From: an uncultured Myxococcales bacterium
GTDB lineage: Bacteria > Myxococcota_A > UBA9042 > DTJE01
Assembly (NCBI GenBank): GCA_903857665.1
Contig: CAIOFV010000122.1
Span: 62,001 to 126,000, forward strand
DNA: 64,000 bases
Direction: 5' to 3'
This document shows, piece after piece, positions 16,116 to 24,818 of this stretch (within the stretch, counting starts at the first letter, position 1; every line of letters starts with the position of its first letter). Under the pieces are notes generated by a model. The model was not told where the DNA came from. It did no database searches and saw only the letters and a program-made list of their open reading frames with translations. The position numbers and the translations under genes were made by a program.

Positions 16116-18074
16116 ATGTCCCAGGGTTGCTTGGATTCCCGGTGCCCCCCGACGCGAGCCTTGGCGGATGAAGGTCGGGCGGCCGCTCGCGGCCAGCAGT
16201 TCCTTTCGGCGGCGATCCTGGAACTGTCCGACGAATCCCTCACCGAGCGCGAACTGTACTGCCGGATTGCCGAGCAGACGCGGGAGTTCGTGGGCGGCGG
16301 GATCGTGACGATGTGCTCCTTTCTGAGGGAACGCCGCGCGTTCCGCATCGAGGCGATCGCCGGTGCCGGCGAGATGCTGGCGCAGCTCCTCAGGGAACTG
16401 GGACGCGACCCCCTGGGGATGACCTTCGGGATCGACGCCGGTTCGCCCTGGAACGATCTGGCAAGCCCGGTGTTGAATCGGCTGGAAGGGGGCCTGTTCG
16501 AACTGGTATTCGGCCGGCTGCCCCAGGACCAGTGCCGGCGGGCCGAGCAGGCCCTGGACGTGGGGCAGGTGTGGGTGATGGGCCTGGGGCAGGGCGGAAG
16601 GCTGTTCGGAAGCATGTCCATCCTGCTGCCTGCGCGAACTCCGCTGGAGTCGCCCCGCGTCATCGAAACCCAGGTGCTGCTGGCCACCTCCGCGCTGCAG
16701 CGTCGCCGGGCACAGGACGAGCGAAGGGTGGCCCTGAGGGACCTGAGGCGAAGCACCCTGGCCAGCCAGGACGGCGAGGGGGACCTGACGGCCCGGATCA
16801 TGGACAGCAGTCCCATCGGCATCCTGGTGCTGGACCGCTCCGGGCGGGTCGAGTTCGCCAATCGTCGGGCCCGGACGGCCCTCGGTTCCCTGGTCGGCGA
16901 TCTGCAGGCAGGGGAGGGCGTCGGCTACGGGGTCACGGACCACGAGGGACGCCCGATCGCCGCGGAGGACATGCCCACCCGACAGGTGCTGGCCACCGGT
17001 CGAGCGGTGAGCGGGGCCCGGGTCGCCTTCCACTGGCCGGACGGACGTTGCCTGTATGGTGTGATCAGCGCGTCCCCGCTGCTGGGTCGATCCGGGGACG
17101 TCGAGCGGATCATCGAGACGTTCGAGGACGTGACCGTCGAGGTCGTCGCCGGACGTCACCTCCGGGCCAGCCACGAGCGCTTCCAGCGGATCGTGGACGA
17201 GCAGGTCGAAATGATCTGCCGCTGCCTGCCGGACGACACCCTGACATACGTGAACCCGGCCTTCTGCGCCTATTTCGACCAGACGCCGGAGCAGCTTCTT
17301 GGAACGTGCGCCATCCGGCTGGTGCATCCCGAGGACCAGGAAATCAGGCGCCGCCACCAGGTCGGCCTGACGCCCCTGCGCCCGGTGGGCGCCGTCGAGC
17401 ACCGCGTGGTCAATGCCGCGGGCCAGGTCCGCTGGCTGCAATGGACCGATCGCGCGTCGTTCGACGAAGCCGGAAGGGCGCTGGAATACCTGGCCGTGGG
17501 CCGCGACATCACGGAGCGGCGGGAAGCCGACGAGCGCATGGCGTGGCTGGCGACGCACGACCCGGTGACCGGGTTGCCGAACCGCGTGCTGCTGGGCGAC
17601 CGAATGGCATCCGCGATGGCGCGCAGCGCCCGCAACGAAAAGCTGTTCGCCGTGGTCCTGCTGGACCTGGACCGGTTCAAGGACGTCAACGACACCCGGG
17701 GGCACGCCGCGGGCGACGCGTTGCTGAAGGCCGTCGGAAGCCGTCTGAAGGGCGTGATTCGGCGATCGGACACCCTGGCGCGGCTGGGCGGCGACGAGTT
17801 CACCCTGGTGATCGCCGACCTGAAGGACATCGAGGCGGTCGAAGTGTTCGCGCACAAGGTGCTGGGCGCCTTCCACAAGCCGTTCGACATCGAGGGCGGC
17901 GCCATCACCGCGTCCGCGAGCGTGGGCGTGGCGGTCGGCCTGGGCCTCACCGTGGACGGCGACACGCTGCTGCGGCGAGCCGATCGCGCCATGTACCAGG
18001 CGAAGCGCGCCGGCCGCAACGCCGTCCGGCTGTTCGAGGATGACGCGGGCGCGTGCCTCGACGGCGTGGATTGA
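16116..18074 (+). CDS. GAF-PAS-PAS-GGDEF diguanylate cyclase
   Basis: 652 residues: a GAF-like region (about 15-195), two PAS domains (about 215-340 and 350-465) and a GGDEF domain (about 475-640). The active-site GGDEF (558-562) is intact. An RxxD inhibitory site (R549-D552) lies five residues upstream, so feedback control by cyclic di-GMP is likely. There is no EAL domain and no membrane segment, so it is a cytosolic sensor-cyclase. ATG at 16116 is preferred because AGGTGG precedes it. ATG at 16071 would add 15 residues and has no Shine-Dalgarno sequence. Confidence 0.92.
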   Translation: MSQGCLDSRCPPTRALADEGRAAARGQQFLSAAILELSDESLTERELYCRIAEQTREFVGGGIVTMCSFLRERRAFRIEAIAGAGEMLAQLLRELGRDPLGMTFGIDAGSPWNDLASPVLNRLEGGLFELVFGRLPQDQCRRAEQALDVGQVWVMGLGQGGRLFGSMSILLPARTPLESPRVIETQVLLATSALQRRRAQDERRVALRDLRRSTLASQDGEGDLTARIMDSSPIGILVLDRSGRVEFANRRARTALGSLVGDLQAGEGVGYGVTDHEGRPIAAEDMPTRQVLATGRAVSGARVAFHWPDGRCLYGVISASPLLGRSGDVERIIETFEDVTVEVVAGRHLRASHERFQRIVDEQVEMICRCLPDDTLTYVNPAFCAYFDQTPEQLLGTCAIRLVHPEDQEIRRRHQVGLTPLRPVGAVEHRVVNAAGQVRWLQWTDRASFDEAGRALEYLAVGRDITERREADERMAWLATHDPVTGLPNRVLLGDRMASAMARSARNEKLFAVVLLDLDRFKDVNDTRGHAAGDALLKAVGSRLKGVIRRSDTLARLGGDEFTLVIADLKDIEAVEVFAHKVLGAFHKPFDIEGGAITASASVGVAVGLGLTVDGDTLLRRADRAMYQAKRAGRNAVRLFEDDAGACLDGVD

Positions 18075-18078
18075 TCCT

Positions 18079-18097
18079 CCCCGGGCCTCCCCCGGGG
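18079..18097 (+). terminator. GC-rich hairpin behind the diguanylate cyclase gene
   Basis: A perfect 7-bp stem (CCCCGGG/CCCGGGG) with a 5-nt loop starts 4 nt after the stop at 18074. No T-run follows, so it may be a pause or end-protection element rather than a full intrinsic terminator. Confidence 0.35.
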
Positions 18098-18098
18098 C

Positions 18099-18127
18099 TT
18101 GCCCTGCCCGCGTCCCTGCGCTATAGC
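18099..18127 (+). promoter_or_regulatory. Candidate promoter of thiD
   Basis: TTGCCC (18099-18104), a 17-bp spacer, TATAGC (18122-18127), 28 nt before the GTG start and upstream of its Shine-Dalgarno sequence. Confidence 0.45.
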
Positions 18128-18155
18128 CCGTCGGACGCCCGAGGAGGGACTCGAC

Positions 18156-18992
18156 GTGCGCGGCATCCCTCGTGCCCTGACGATCGCCGGTTCGGACTGC
18201 AGCGGAGGCGCGGGCATCCAGGCCGACCTCAAGGCCTTCCATCGCTTCGGCGTGTTCGGCCAGTCGGTGGTGACCGCCGTGGTGGCCGAGAACACGGTCG
18301 GCGTGCAGGGCGTGCTGGCGGTTCCGCCTGCATTCGTCGCCCTGCAGATCGAATCCTGCCTTTCGGACGTGGGCGCCGACGCGATCAAGACGGGGATGCT
18401 GGTCGATGCCCCGACGATCCGGGCGGTCGCGGCGGCCCTGCGGGCCCGGGGGTGCGACAGGCTGGTGGTCGACCCGGTGATGCTCGCGAAGGGCGGTGCG
18501 TCGCTGATCGATCCGGATGCGGTCCGGACCCTGGTGGACGAGGTCTTCCCGCTGGCCCTTGTCGTGACCCCGAACGTGCCCGAGGCCGAGGCGCTGGTGG
18601 GCGCCGAGTTGCGCACCGAGGCCGACTTCCGCCGCGCGGCCGAAGCCATCCGGGGCATGGGGCCGCGCGTCGTGGTGATGAAGGGGGGGCACAGCCCGGC
18701 GAATCCCGCGGGCGAGTCGGTGGACTTCGCCTGGGACGGTCGGGAGTGGCGGGCCTTCACGGGACCGCGATCCCCCGATCGGAACACGCACGGCACGGGC
18801 TGCACCTTTTCGGCGGCCATCGCCGCGCTGCTGGCCCGCGGCCTGGAACCGTTCGATGCCATCGATCAGGCCAAGCGCTACATCACCGAGGCGATCCGGA
18901 CCGCGCCCGGGCTGGGGTGCGGCCATGGCCCGGTGAACCACTGGGCGGACCCGCAGACCAGCGGCCCCGATTCGCCGGTGAAGCCGTTGTGA
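18156..18992 (+). CDS. thiD: Hydroxymethylpyrimidine/phosphomethylpyrimidine kinase
   Basis: 278-residue ribokinase-fold enzyme of thiamine synthesis. It phosphorylates HMP and HMP-phosphate. Motifs are TIAGSDCSGGAGIQADLKAF near the N-terminus, IKTGML, VDPVMLAKGG, TPNVPEAEAL and the anion-hole/catalytic HGTGCTFSAAIAA. The GTG at 18156 has GAGGAGGGA about 7 nt upstream. The lipoprotein gene follows 11 nt after the stop with its own Shine-Dalgarno sequence, so the two are probably co-transcribed although no functional link is evident. Confidence 0.94.
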   Translation: MRGIPRALTIAGSDCSGGAGIQADLKAFHRFGVFGQSVVTAVVAENTVGVQGVLAVPPAFVALQIESCLSDVGADAIKTGMLVDAPTIRAVAAALRARGCDRLVVDPVMLAKGGASLIDPDAVRTLVDEVFPLALVVTPNVPEAEALVGAELRTEADFRRAAEAIRGMGPRVVVMKGGHSPANPAGESVDFAWDGREWRAFTGPRSPDRNTHGTGCTFSAAIAALLARGLEPFDAIDQAKRYITEAIRTAPGLGCGHGPVNHWADPQTSGPDSPVKPL

Positions 18993-19003
18993 GGGAGGTT
19001 CTC

Positions 19004-21265
19004 GTGAAGCGCTGGCCTGCGATCGCCCTGGTGTCCTGCGGAATGATGGTGGCGACGGGATGCCCCAGCCACCGCCTGACGGATGTCAAGCCCGACCCGG
19101 GAACCCTGGATCTGCTGGCGGACGTCGCCTCCCCGGACACGCCGGACGCGGCAGGGGACACCCCCGGCCGAGACGGGTTCGAGGAACCCGGCGAGGACGC
19201 GCCGCCGGTCGATGTCCCTGCGCCGGACGCAACGCCGGACGTGCCCCTGGTGATGAAGCATTTCACCTTCCGGGCCATCGGAGGCGTGTCGATGGGCGCC
19301 GCCGCCCTGACCGTGGCCGCCCATCACCCCGAGCGGTTCGACACGGTCGGCGCGCTGGGCGGCTACGTGGACTACCGGTACGTCGGCCACCTGGCGAAGG
19401 ACCTGATCGGCGCCGGGTTCTGCCCCATGGAGCAACTGCTGCAGCCCGACGTGCTGGCGGACATCGACAACCCCGCCAACCCGAAGGTCTTCTGCGGCAA
19501 CCCGATCAAGGCGCAGCCTTACGAATTCTACTGGGACTTCAATCACTTCCATTTCGACGACGACGGCAGTTCGTGGGGGCGCGACTTCTATTTCGACGTG
19601 CTGGAAAGCCTGGTGTTCGCGAACGGCAACTTCCTGATGTACAACCCCGACAACCCGCTGCTGCCGCCCGGCGTGGACCCGCTGTGGCTGAAGGAACCGG
19701 ACAAGTGCGCGAACCCGATGCGGGTCACGTATCCCGACAACATCAACGCCGAGTTCAACCCGAAGGGCGAGTACGACCTGATCTCGTTCTGCGATGGCAA
19801 CACGACGGTCGGCTGCGATCCGGCGGACCCGACGCTGTGCGGGAAGGCGAACCCGAACTACCGTGCGCTGGCCGGCTCGTACGACCCGAAGCAGGCCTAC
19901 AACCGCCCGGTGTTCGTGTTCCTGGCCGTGGACTACAACAAGAACGGCAGGCGGGACTACGGCGAGCCGATCGTGTTCAACATGTCGGAGCGGTTCAAGG
20001 ACGTGGGCAGGGACGGCTGCGCGAACGAGTTCGAGGACGGGAAGGGCGGGTGCCTCGCGACGTCGAACGGGGCTCCCACGGTGGACGCGAACGGCGACGA
20101 CTTCGACCTGGTGAAGAACCCGCAGGGGACCGAGGGCAATTTCGAGTACGACGAGGGGGAACCCTTTGACGACTACGGCATCGACGGCGTGCCCGAGTCC
20201 GTTTCCGGCGTGAAGGACTACGGCGAAGGCGACGGCAGGTTCACGTACAACCCGAACTACGAGGCGATGATCGACCAGGACGCCCGCTCGTTCTTCAACA
20301 CGGCGGACGTATCGACGCTGAAGAAGCACACGTACTACTTCGAGGGAGGCATCCGGGATGCGCTGGGCGCCCTGACGGTGTCCATGCACCTGTCCAACGC
20401 GCTGGCGGCCCGCGGCGTGCCGGTGCGGCGGTACGACAACTTCGCGGGCCAGCCGACCTCGGTGCTGCCGAACCTGATCTGCGATGACGTCCAGAACAAC
20501 CTGATCTCGGTGGACTTCTCGAAGGTCGCCTTCGGACAGAACGTGCTGATGGCGTATGGCGATCCCGGTGAATCGGTCGATGAGGCCAACTACACCCACA
20601 GCGGCAAGCACGTCGGCAGCGGCTGCGAGGTCGTGTTGCGGCCCACCTTCTTCTACACGACCGCGATGACCCGCCTGCCCGACCCGATCTACAACGACGA
20701 CACGGATTACGAGAACCGCATCGAGTACTCCTCCTACTACTCGGATGTCCTGGGCAGCCGCCGCTGGTTCGCGATGAACCTGCCGCCGGGGTACGACCTG
20801 CCGGAGAACGCCGACCGGGAGTACCCGATGGGCATCATGCTGCCCGGCGTCGGCATGCCCCTGGTCGAAACCGTGGAGGCGACGCGGCTGCTGGGCCTGA
20901 CCCAGGGCATGGGCGTGACCCCGCGGTTCGCGCTGCTGGCCCCCGACGGCCAGTGCTGCTACCGCAACACGGCCACCCAGGAGCGCCTGTGCAACTGCTA
21001 CCGGGTCTCGGGCGGCCTGCGATGCGTGGACAGGGCGTGCAAGGGCAGCCACGCGGACTGCACCGTGACCGACATCACCCGGGACGGGCTGGAGCAGGAG
21101 TGCAACAGTGGCCATTTCTTCTTCAACCAGGTCACGAATCGCTGGGGCGAAACCGACATGACCGGTGCGCGCTTCGAGGATGCGTTGCTGGAAGTGATCG
21201 ACGCCGCCGCGGGCCTCTACCGGATCAAGGCGGCCGCCGACGTGATGGTTCCGGCGGACTTCTAG
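19004..21265 (+). CDS. Esterase-like lipoprotein with Asp/Pro tether
   Basis: 753 residues. The signal peptide ends in a lipobox (VATGC, Cys near residue 18). An acidic Asp/Pro/Val linker follows (about 25-80). The body carries GGVSMGAAAL (GxSxG nucleophile elbow, near residue 95) followed by HHPERFDTVGALGG, as in esterase-D-like alpha/beta hydrolases. Asp-rich EF-hand-like loops (DYNKNGRRDYGEP, VDANGDDFD) suggest calcium binding. The C-terminal third repeats hydrolase-like features and has a Cys cluster. It is predicted to be an outer-membrane surface hydrolase of unknown substrate. The GTG start has GGGAGG 7 nt upstream; the end overlaps the convergent MFS gene by 4 nt. Confidence 0.75.
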   Translation: MKRWPAIALVSCGMMVATGCPSHRLTDVKPDPGTLDLLADVASPDTPDAAGDTPGRDGFEEPGEDAPPVDVPAPDATPDVPLVMKHFTFRAIGGVSMGAAALTVAAHHPERFDTVGALGGYVDYRYVGHLAKDLIGAGFCPMEQLLQPDVLADIDNPANPKVFCGNPIKAQPYEFYWDFNHFHFDDDGSSWGRDFYFDVLESLVFANGNFLMYNPDNPLLPPGVDPLWLKEPDKCANPMRVTYPDNINAEFNPKGEYDLISFCDGNTTVGCDPADPTLCGKANPNYRALAGSYDPKQAYNRPVFVFLAVDYNKNGRRDYGEPIVFNMSERFKDVGRDGCANEFEDGKGGCLATSNGAPTVDANGDDFDLVKNPQGTEGNFEYDEGEPFDDYGIDGVPESVSGVKDYGEGDGRFTYNPNYEAMIDQDARSFFNTADVSTLKKHTYYFEGGIRDALGALTVSMHLSNALAARGVPVRRYDNFAGQPTSVLPNLICDDVQNNLISVDFSKVAFGQNVLMAYGDPGESVDEANYTHSGKHVGSGCEVVLRPTFFYTTAMTRLPDPIYNDDTDYENRIEYSSYYSDVLGSRRWFAMNLPPGYDLPENADREYPMGIMLPGVGMPLVETVEATRLLGLTQGMGVTPRFALLAPDGQCCYRNTATQERLCNCYRVSGGLRCVDRACKGSHADCTVTDITRDGLEQECNSGHFFFNQVTNRWGETDMTGARFEDALLEVIDAAAGLYRIKAAADVMVPADF

Positions 21266-22587
21266 CCGCGACGCGCCGCGGGCCTCCAGGCCGGCAGCAG
21301 GGCCAGCGACGCCAGCGCCAGGGCTGCCCAGCACAGGAAGATCCAGGGCGCTCCGGACCAGGGGGAGGGCCATGGACCGGCGCCCGATGCCGCCAGTGCC
21401 AGCGCCTCGGCCGCCCCGGGTACCGCCTGGGGATCGGGGCACCACCGATCGAACAGGTAGCCGGACAGCCCCCAGCCGACGACGTTGGACACCAGGCCGT
21501 TCAGGTAGCCGTACCCCTGGTACAGCGCGGCCTGCCCGGGCGGCGCCAGCGCCGCGATCCGGTCCAGGAAGCGGGGCAGCAGGAAGCATTCGGCCAGCCC
21601 CGACAGGCCCGCGCCCAGCATGAACGTCACGGTGAACGGCGACACCGCCAGGCCGGCGAGGCGCCAGGAACCGCCCGACAGGGTGACCAGCCAAGGGCCC
21701 GACCCCATCAGGGCGGTGGAACAGGCCAGCAGGCAGAAGGCGATCGGCAGCGTCCGGGTCATCCTCCACTCGCGGATCCAGTGGGTCACCGGGACCATGA
21801 ACGCCACGCACACCACGGAATTGACCATCGCGTACCATTCCGGCGAGGCGGAAGGGCCCGCCAGCCGGAGGGCGAACCGGGGCATCGTCGCGTACATCTG
21901 CCCCTGCACCGCCCAGAACAGCCCGACCGACGCGATCATCCCGACGAAGCGCAGGTCGCGGAGCACCCTCGTCATTCCGACGAAGACCGATCCGATGCTG
22001 CGGGGGTGCGGGCGGGCATCGTCCCCGGGGACCCGGAAGGCCACGAAGGCGACCGCGGCCGCCAGGATGAACGCCGCGGCTGCGAAGCCGTCCACCGAGG
22101 CAACGCCCGATCCCAGCCGGAGGGGACGGGCGACCAGCTTGCCCAGGAAGCACCCGACGTTGATCGACTGCATCATCACCGAGTAGGCCCGCGCCCGACG
22201 GGACGGATCGGTGCGCCCCACCGCGCCCAGAAGCACCGCGCGGGTCGATGCGCCGCCGATGGCGACCAGCGCCAGCCCGAGGCTCGCCGGGGCGGGGGAA
22301 CGGGCGAACGACAGTATGGCGAACCCGGCGGACTGGAGGACGTAGGCCCCGACCAGCGTGCGCCGCAGGCCGATGCGATCCGCGACGGCGCCGCCCAGCG
22401 ACGGCAGCAGGCAAAGCCCCAGCCCGAACGCACCGGCGGCCCACCCTGCACCCACGTCATCGAAACCGGCGACCTCGACCAGGTAGACGCCCATCACGAT
22501 GTAGGCGCTGAAGAAGGCGGTCCACTCCACCACGGCGAGGACGTTCACCCCGCGCAGGATCGACGCATCGGTACGGGGGATCGACAA
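21262..22587 (-). CDS. MFS transporter
   Basis: 441 residues with about 12 hydrophobic helices. The A-loop-like AVADRIGLRRTLV between helices 2 and 3 is the usual MFS signature. A long central loop lies around residues 190-210. The substrate is unknown. It lies 63 nt behind the malic enzyme gene on the same strand and may share its transcript, which would hint at a metabolite or drug exporter, but this is only position. Confidence 0.85.
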   Translation of the reverse strand: MSIPRTDASILRGVNVLAVVEWTAFFSAYIVMGVYLVEVAGFDDVGAGWAAGAFGLGLCLLPSLGGAVADRIGLRRTLVGAYVLQSAGFAILSFARSPAPASLGLALVAIGGASTRAVLLGAVGRTDPSRRARAYSVMMQSINVGCFLGKLVARPLRLGSGVASVDGFAAAAFILAAAVAFVAFRVPGDDARPHPRSIGSVFVGMTRVLRDLRFVGMIASVGLFWAVQGQMYATMPRFALRLAGPSASPEWYAMVNSVVCVAFMVPVTHWIREWRMTRTLPIAFCLLACSTALMGSGPWLVTLSGGSWRLAGLAVSPFTVTFMLGAGLSGLAECFLLPRFLDRIAALAPPGQAALYQGYGYLNGLVSNVVGWGLSGYLFDRWCPDPQAVPGAAEALALAASGAGPWPSPWSGAPWIFLCWAALALASLALLPAWRPAARRG

Positions 22588-22650
22588 GAAGGCCTCCGGC
22601 GACGGCGGGATTCCAGGGGGCGCGAGCCGGGAAGGAAAGGCAGGTGCGGC

Positions 22651-24381
22651 TCAGTGCCTTCCGCCACAAGGATCGAGCCGGTAGGGCAGGTAGTGCGGGG
22701 TCCACTGGGCCTTGCGCACGATCGTTTCCAGCCCCTCGTCGTCGATGCGGCGGCCCAGGCCGCTGTCCCGGGCCTCCTTGGCCACGGCCAGCGCCACCTG
22801 CACCGACGCCTCGCGGATGTCCTTCATCTGCGGCAGCATCCAACCGGCCTTCAGGTCCGCCGCGCCGACCATTCCTGCCAGGGCCTGGGAGCCGGCCGCG
22901 AACATCCGGTCGGTGACCTTCGGCGCGCCCGAAACGATGGCGCCCAGCCCGACGCCCGGGAAGATGAACAGGTTGTTGGACTGGGCGATGCCCTGCATCC
23001 CGTTCGCGGTCTGGATCGGTGGGAAGGGGCTGCCCGTGGCCATCAGGAAGCGCCCGTCGGTCGCCAGGTTGGCCTCTTCCGGGGTGCACTCGACCTTCGA
23101 CGTCGGGTTGGACAGGGGAAGGATGATCGGCCGGTCGCAATGGCTGGACATCTGGCGAAGGATGCCCTCGGTGAAAAGGCCCCGCTGCGCCGTCACGCCG
23201 ATGAGCACGTCGGGCTTCGCGTTTTGGACCACATCGACGAGGTCGATCCGATCGGGGTTCTGCAGCGTCCACCCCTCCACGTCGGAGCGCGGATGCGCGA
23301 AGGGGCGCTGCTGCGGTTCCAGCGTCGGGTCATCGGCCATCAACAGGCCCTGCTTGTCGACCGGGAAGATGCGGGACCGGGCCTCCGCGTCCGTCAGCCC
23401 CTCCTCCTCCATCATGGTCCGGATGTTGTCGGAAATGCCGCGTCCTGCCTCGCCGAACCCGCACATCACGACCTTCATGTCGCGCATGCGGAGGCCTCGG
23501 ATGCGGGCCCCCGAAACCAGCGCCGCCAGCGCCGTGGCGCCGGTGCCCTGGATGTCGTCGTTGAAGGACAGGATGCGGTCGCGGTAGCGCTCCAGCAGGT
23601 CGAACGCGTGGTGCTTCGCGAAGTCCTCCCACTGCAGGAGGGCGTGCGGGAAGGCGCGCTTCACGGCCAGCACGAACTTCTCGATGAATTCATCGTAGGC
23701 GGCCCCGGTCAGGCGCGGCTTCCGGTACCCCATGTAGAAGGGGTCGTTCAGGAGGCGCTCGTTGTTGGTCCCGACGTCGATGCACATCGGCATGCAACAC
23801 GCCGGGTGCAGGCAGCCGGCCGCCACGTACAGGCCGACCTTGCCGATGCTGATGCCCATCCCGTCGCTGCCCAGGTCGCCCAGGCCCAGGATGCGCTCGC
23901 CGTCGGTGACCACGATCAGTCGCAGGTCCGGAAGCGTGACGCTGTCGAAAATTTCGTGGATGTGATCGATGTTGTCCGGATGGATATAGATGCCGCGGGC
24001 GCGCCGCAGGATGTGGCTCATCTGCAGGCAGGCCTGGCCGACCGTCGGGGTGTAGACGATCGGGATCATCTCTTCCAGGTTTCGCAGCAGCAGCGCATAG
24101 AACAGCGTCTCGTTCCGGTTCAGCAGCTCCATCAGGTAGATGTAGCGCTCCAGGTCGTCGCTCTTGCGGCGATAGTGCTCGAGGCACGTCTGGGTCTGGG
24201 CCTCCAGCGACGCCACGCCATGGGCCAGCAGGCCGCCCAGCTCCAGTTCGTGGCGCTCGTCGCGCTGGAAGGCGTGCCCCTTGTTCAGGCAGGGATTGTT
24301 CAGCAACCGCTGCCCGGTGACGTAGACCTCGTAGTACTCCTCGCCCGTGATCGGATCGACCTTGAAGGAGAACGACTTCAT
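22651..24381 (-). CDS. NAD-type malic enzyme (malate oxidoreductase, decarboxylating)
   Basis: 576 residues, similar in length and order to E. coli MaeA/SfcA. Landmarks are NKGHAFQRDER, the VYTPTVGQAC motif with the catalytic Tyr, GILGLGDLGSDGMGISIGKVGLY with the catalytic Lys, the metal site around FNDDIQGT, and a Rossmann region (MCGFGEAGRGISD). It converts malate to pyruvate and CO2 and makes NAD(P)H. The coenzyme preference is inferred from overall type. A Shine-Dalgarno candidate (GAAGGAG, about 20 nt upstream) is far from the ATG, so an alternative start a few codons away cannot be excluded, although the N-terminus aligns with the family. Confidence 0.94.
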   Translation of the reverse strand: MKSFSFKVDPITGEEYYEVYVTGQRLLNNPCLNKGHAFQRDERHELELGGLLAHGVASLEAQTQTCLEHYRRKSDDLERYIYLMELLNRNETLFYALLLRNLEEMIPIVYTPTVGQACLQMSHILRRARGIYIHPDNIDHIHEIFDSVTLPDLRLIVVTDGERILGLGDLGSDGMGISIGKVGLYVAAGCLHPACCMPMCIDVGTNNERLLNDPFYMGYRKPRLTGAAYDEFIEKFVLAVKRAFPHALLQWEDFAKHHAFDLLERYRDRILSFNDDIQGTGATALAALVSGARIRGLRMRDMKVVMCGFGEAGRGISDNIRTMMEEEGLTDAEARSRIFPVDKQGLLMADDPTLEPQQRPFAHPRSDVEGWTLQNPDRIDLVDVVQNAKPDVLIGVTAQRGLFTEGILRQMSSHCDRPIILPLSNPTSKVECTPEEANLATDGRFLMATGSPFPPIQTANGMQGIAQSNNLFIFPGVGLGAIVSGAPKVTDRMFAAGSQALAGMVGAADLKAGWMLPQMKDIREASVQVALAVAKEARDSGLGRRIDDEGLETIVRKAQWTPHYLPYRLDPCGGRH

Positions 24382-24427
24382 CGCGTCACACCCCGAAGGA
24401 GAATGGCCGAACGAGACACCCGACGGG

Positions 24428-24433
24428 ATTCTA
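24428..24433 (-). promoter_or_regulatory. Candidate -10 of the malic enzyme gene
   Basis: TAGAAT on the minus strand, 46 nt before the ATG at 24381; the -35 (TTCCAT, 18 bp upstream) is weak. Confidence 0.35.
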
Positions 24434-24485
24434 GGCGCATGACGCGGCGCGATGGAAGAAAAAGGTGGGCCTCCGGGCGACCGGG

Positions 24486-24514
24486 TTGCACCACAAGGGG
24501 CCTCGTGCTACCAC
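24486..24514 (+). promoter_or_regulatory. Candidate promoter of the cupin gene
   Basis: TTGCAC (24486-24491), a 17-bp spacer, TACCAC (24509-24514), 28 nt before the ATG at 24543. Confidence 0.4.
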
Positions 24515-24542
24515 GGTGGCGACTTCAGGAAGGGAGGCCCCC

Positions 24543-24818
24543 ATGCCCCGGATCACGGTCGAAACGAACCCGTCGGACCAGCGCCTGGGCGAGCTGGGCG
24601 TGCGGTCCTGGCCGATCTGGACCAAGGAACTCAGCGAGTTCCCGTGGGAATACGACGAGCCGGAGGTCTGCCTGTTCCTGGCCGGCCGCGTGGTCGTGAC
24701 CGCCGACGACGGCGAGCAGGCGCACTTCGGGAAGGGCGACCTGGTCACGTTCCCGGTGGGGTTGAAGTGCACGTGGAAGGTGCTGGAGCCCGTGCGCAAG
24801 CACTACCGCTTCGGGTGA
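24543..24818 (+). CDS. Small cupin-domain protein (DUF861 / EutQ-like fold)
   Basis: 91 residues forming one cupin barrel. Typical features are WTKELSEFPWEYDEPEVCLFLAGRVVVTADDG, FGKGDLVTFPVGLKCTWKV and the C-terminal KHYRF. Such Cupin_3 proteins are of mostly unknown function. The few metal-ligand His residues of classical cupins are largely missing. ATG at 24543 has AAGGGAGG upstream. It ends one base before the convergent lipoprotein gene. Confidence 0.85.
   Translation: MPRITVETNPSDQRLGELGVRSWPIWTKELSEFPWEYDEPEVCLFLAGRVVVTADDGEQAHFGKGDLVTFPVGLKCTWKVLEPVRKHYRFG

Noticed and set aside
18878-22444. An open frame of 1188 codons on the minus strand opposite thiD, the esterase-like lipoprotein and part of the MFS region
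   Set aside because: GC-rich third positions keep antisense frames open. It is rich in Arg, Gly, His and Val, has no domain, and runs across three genes with clear family matches.
20953-24699. An open frame of 1248 codons on the plus strand opposite the MFS and malic enzyme genes
   Set aside because: Same antisense artefact: Gly/Arg/Gln-rich low-complexity translation, no motif, while malic enzyme on the other strand is unmistakable.
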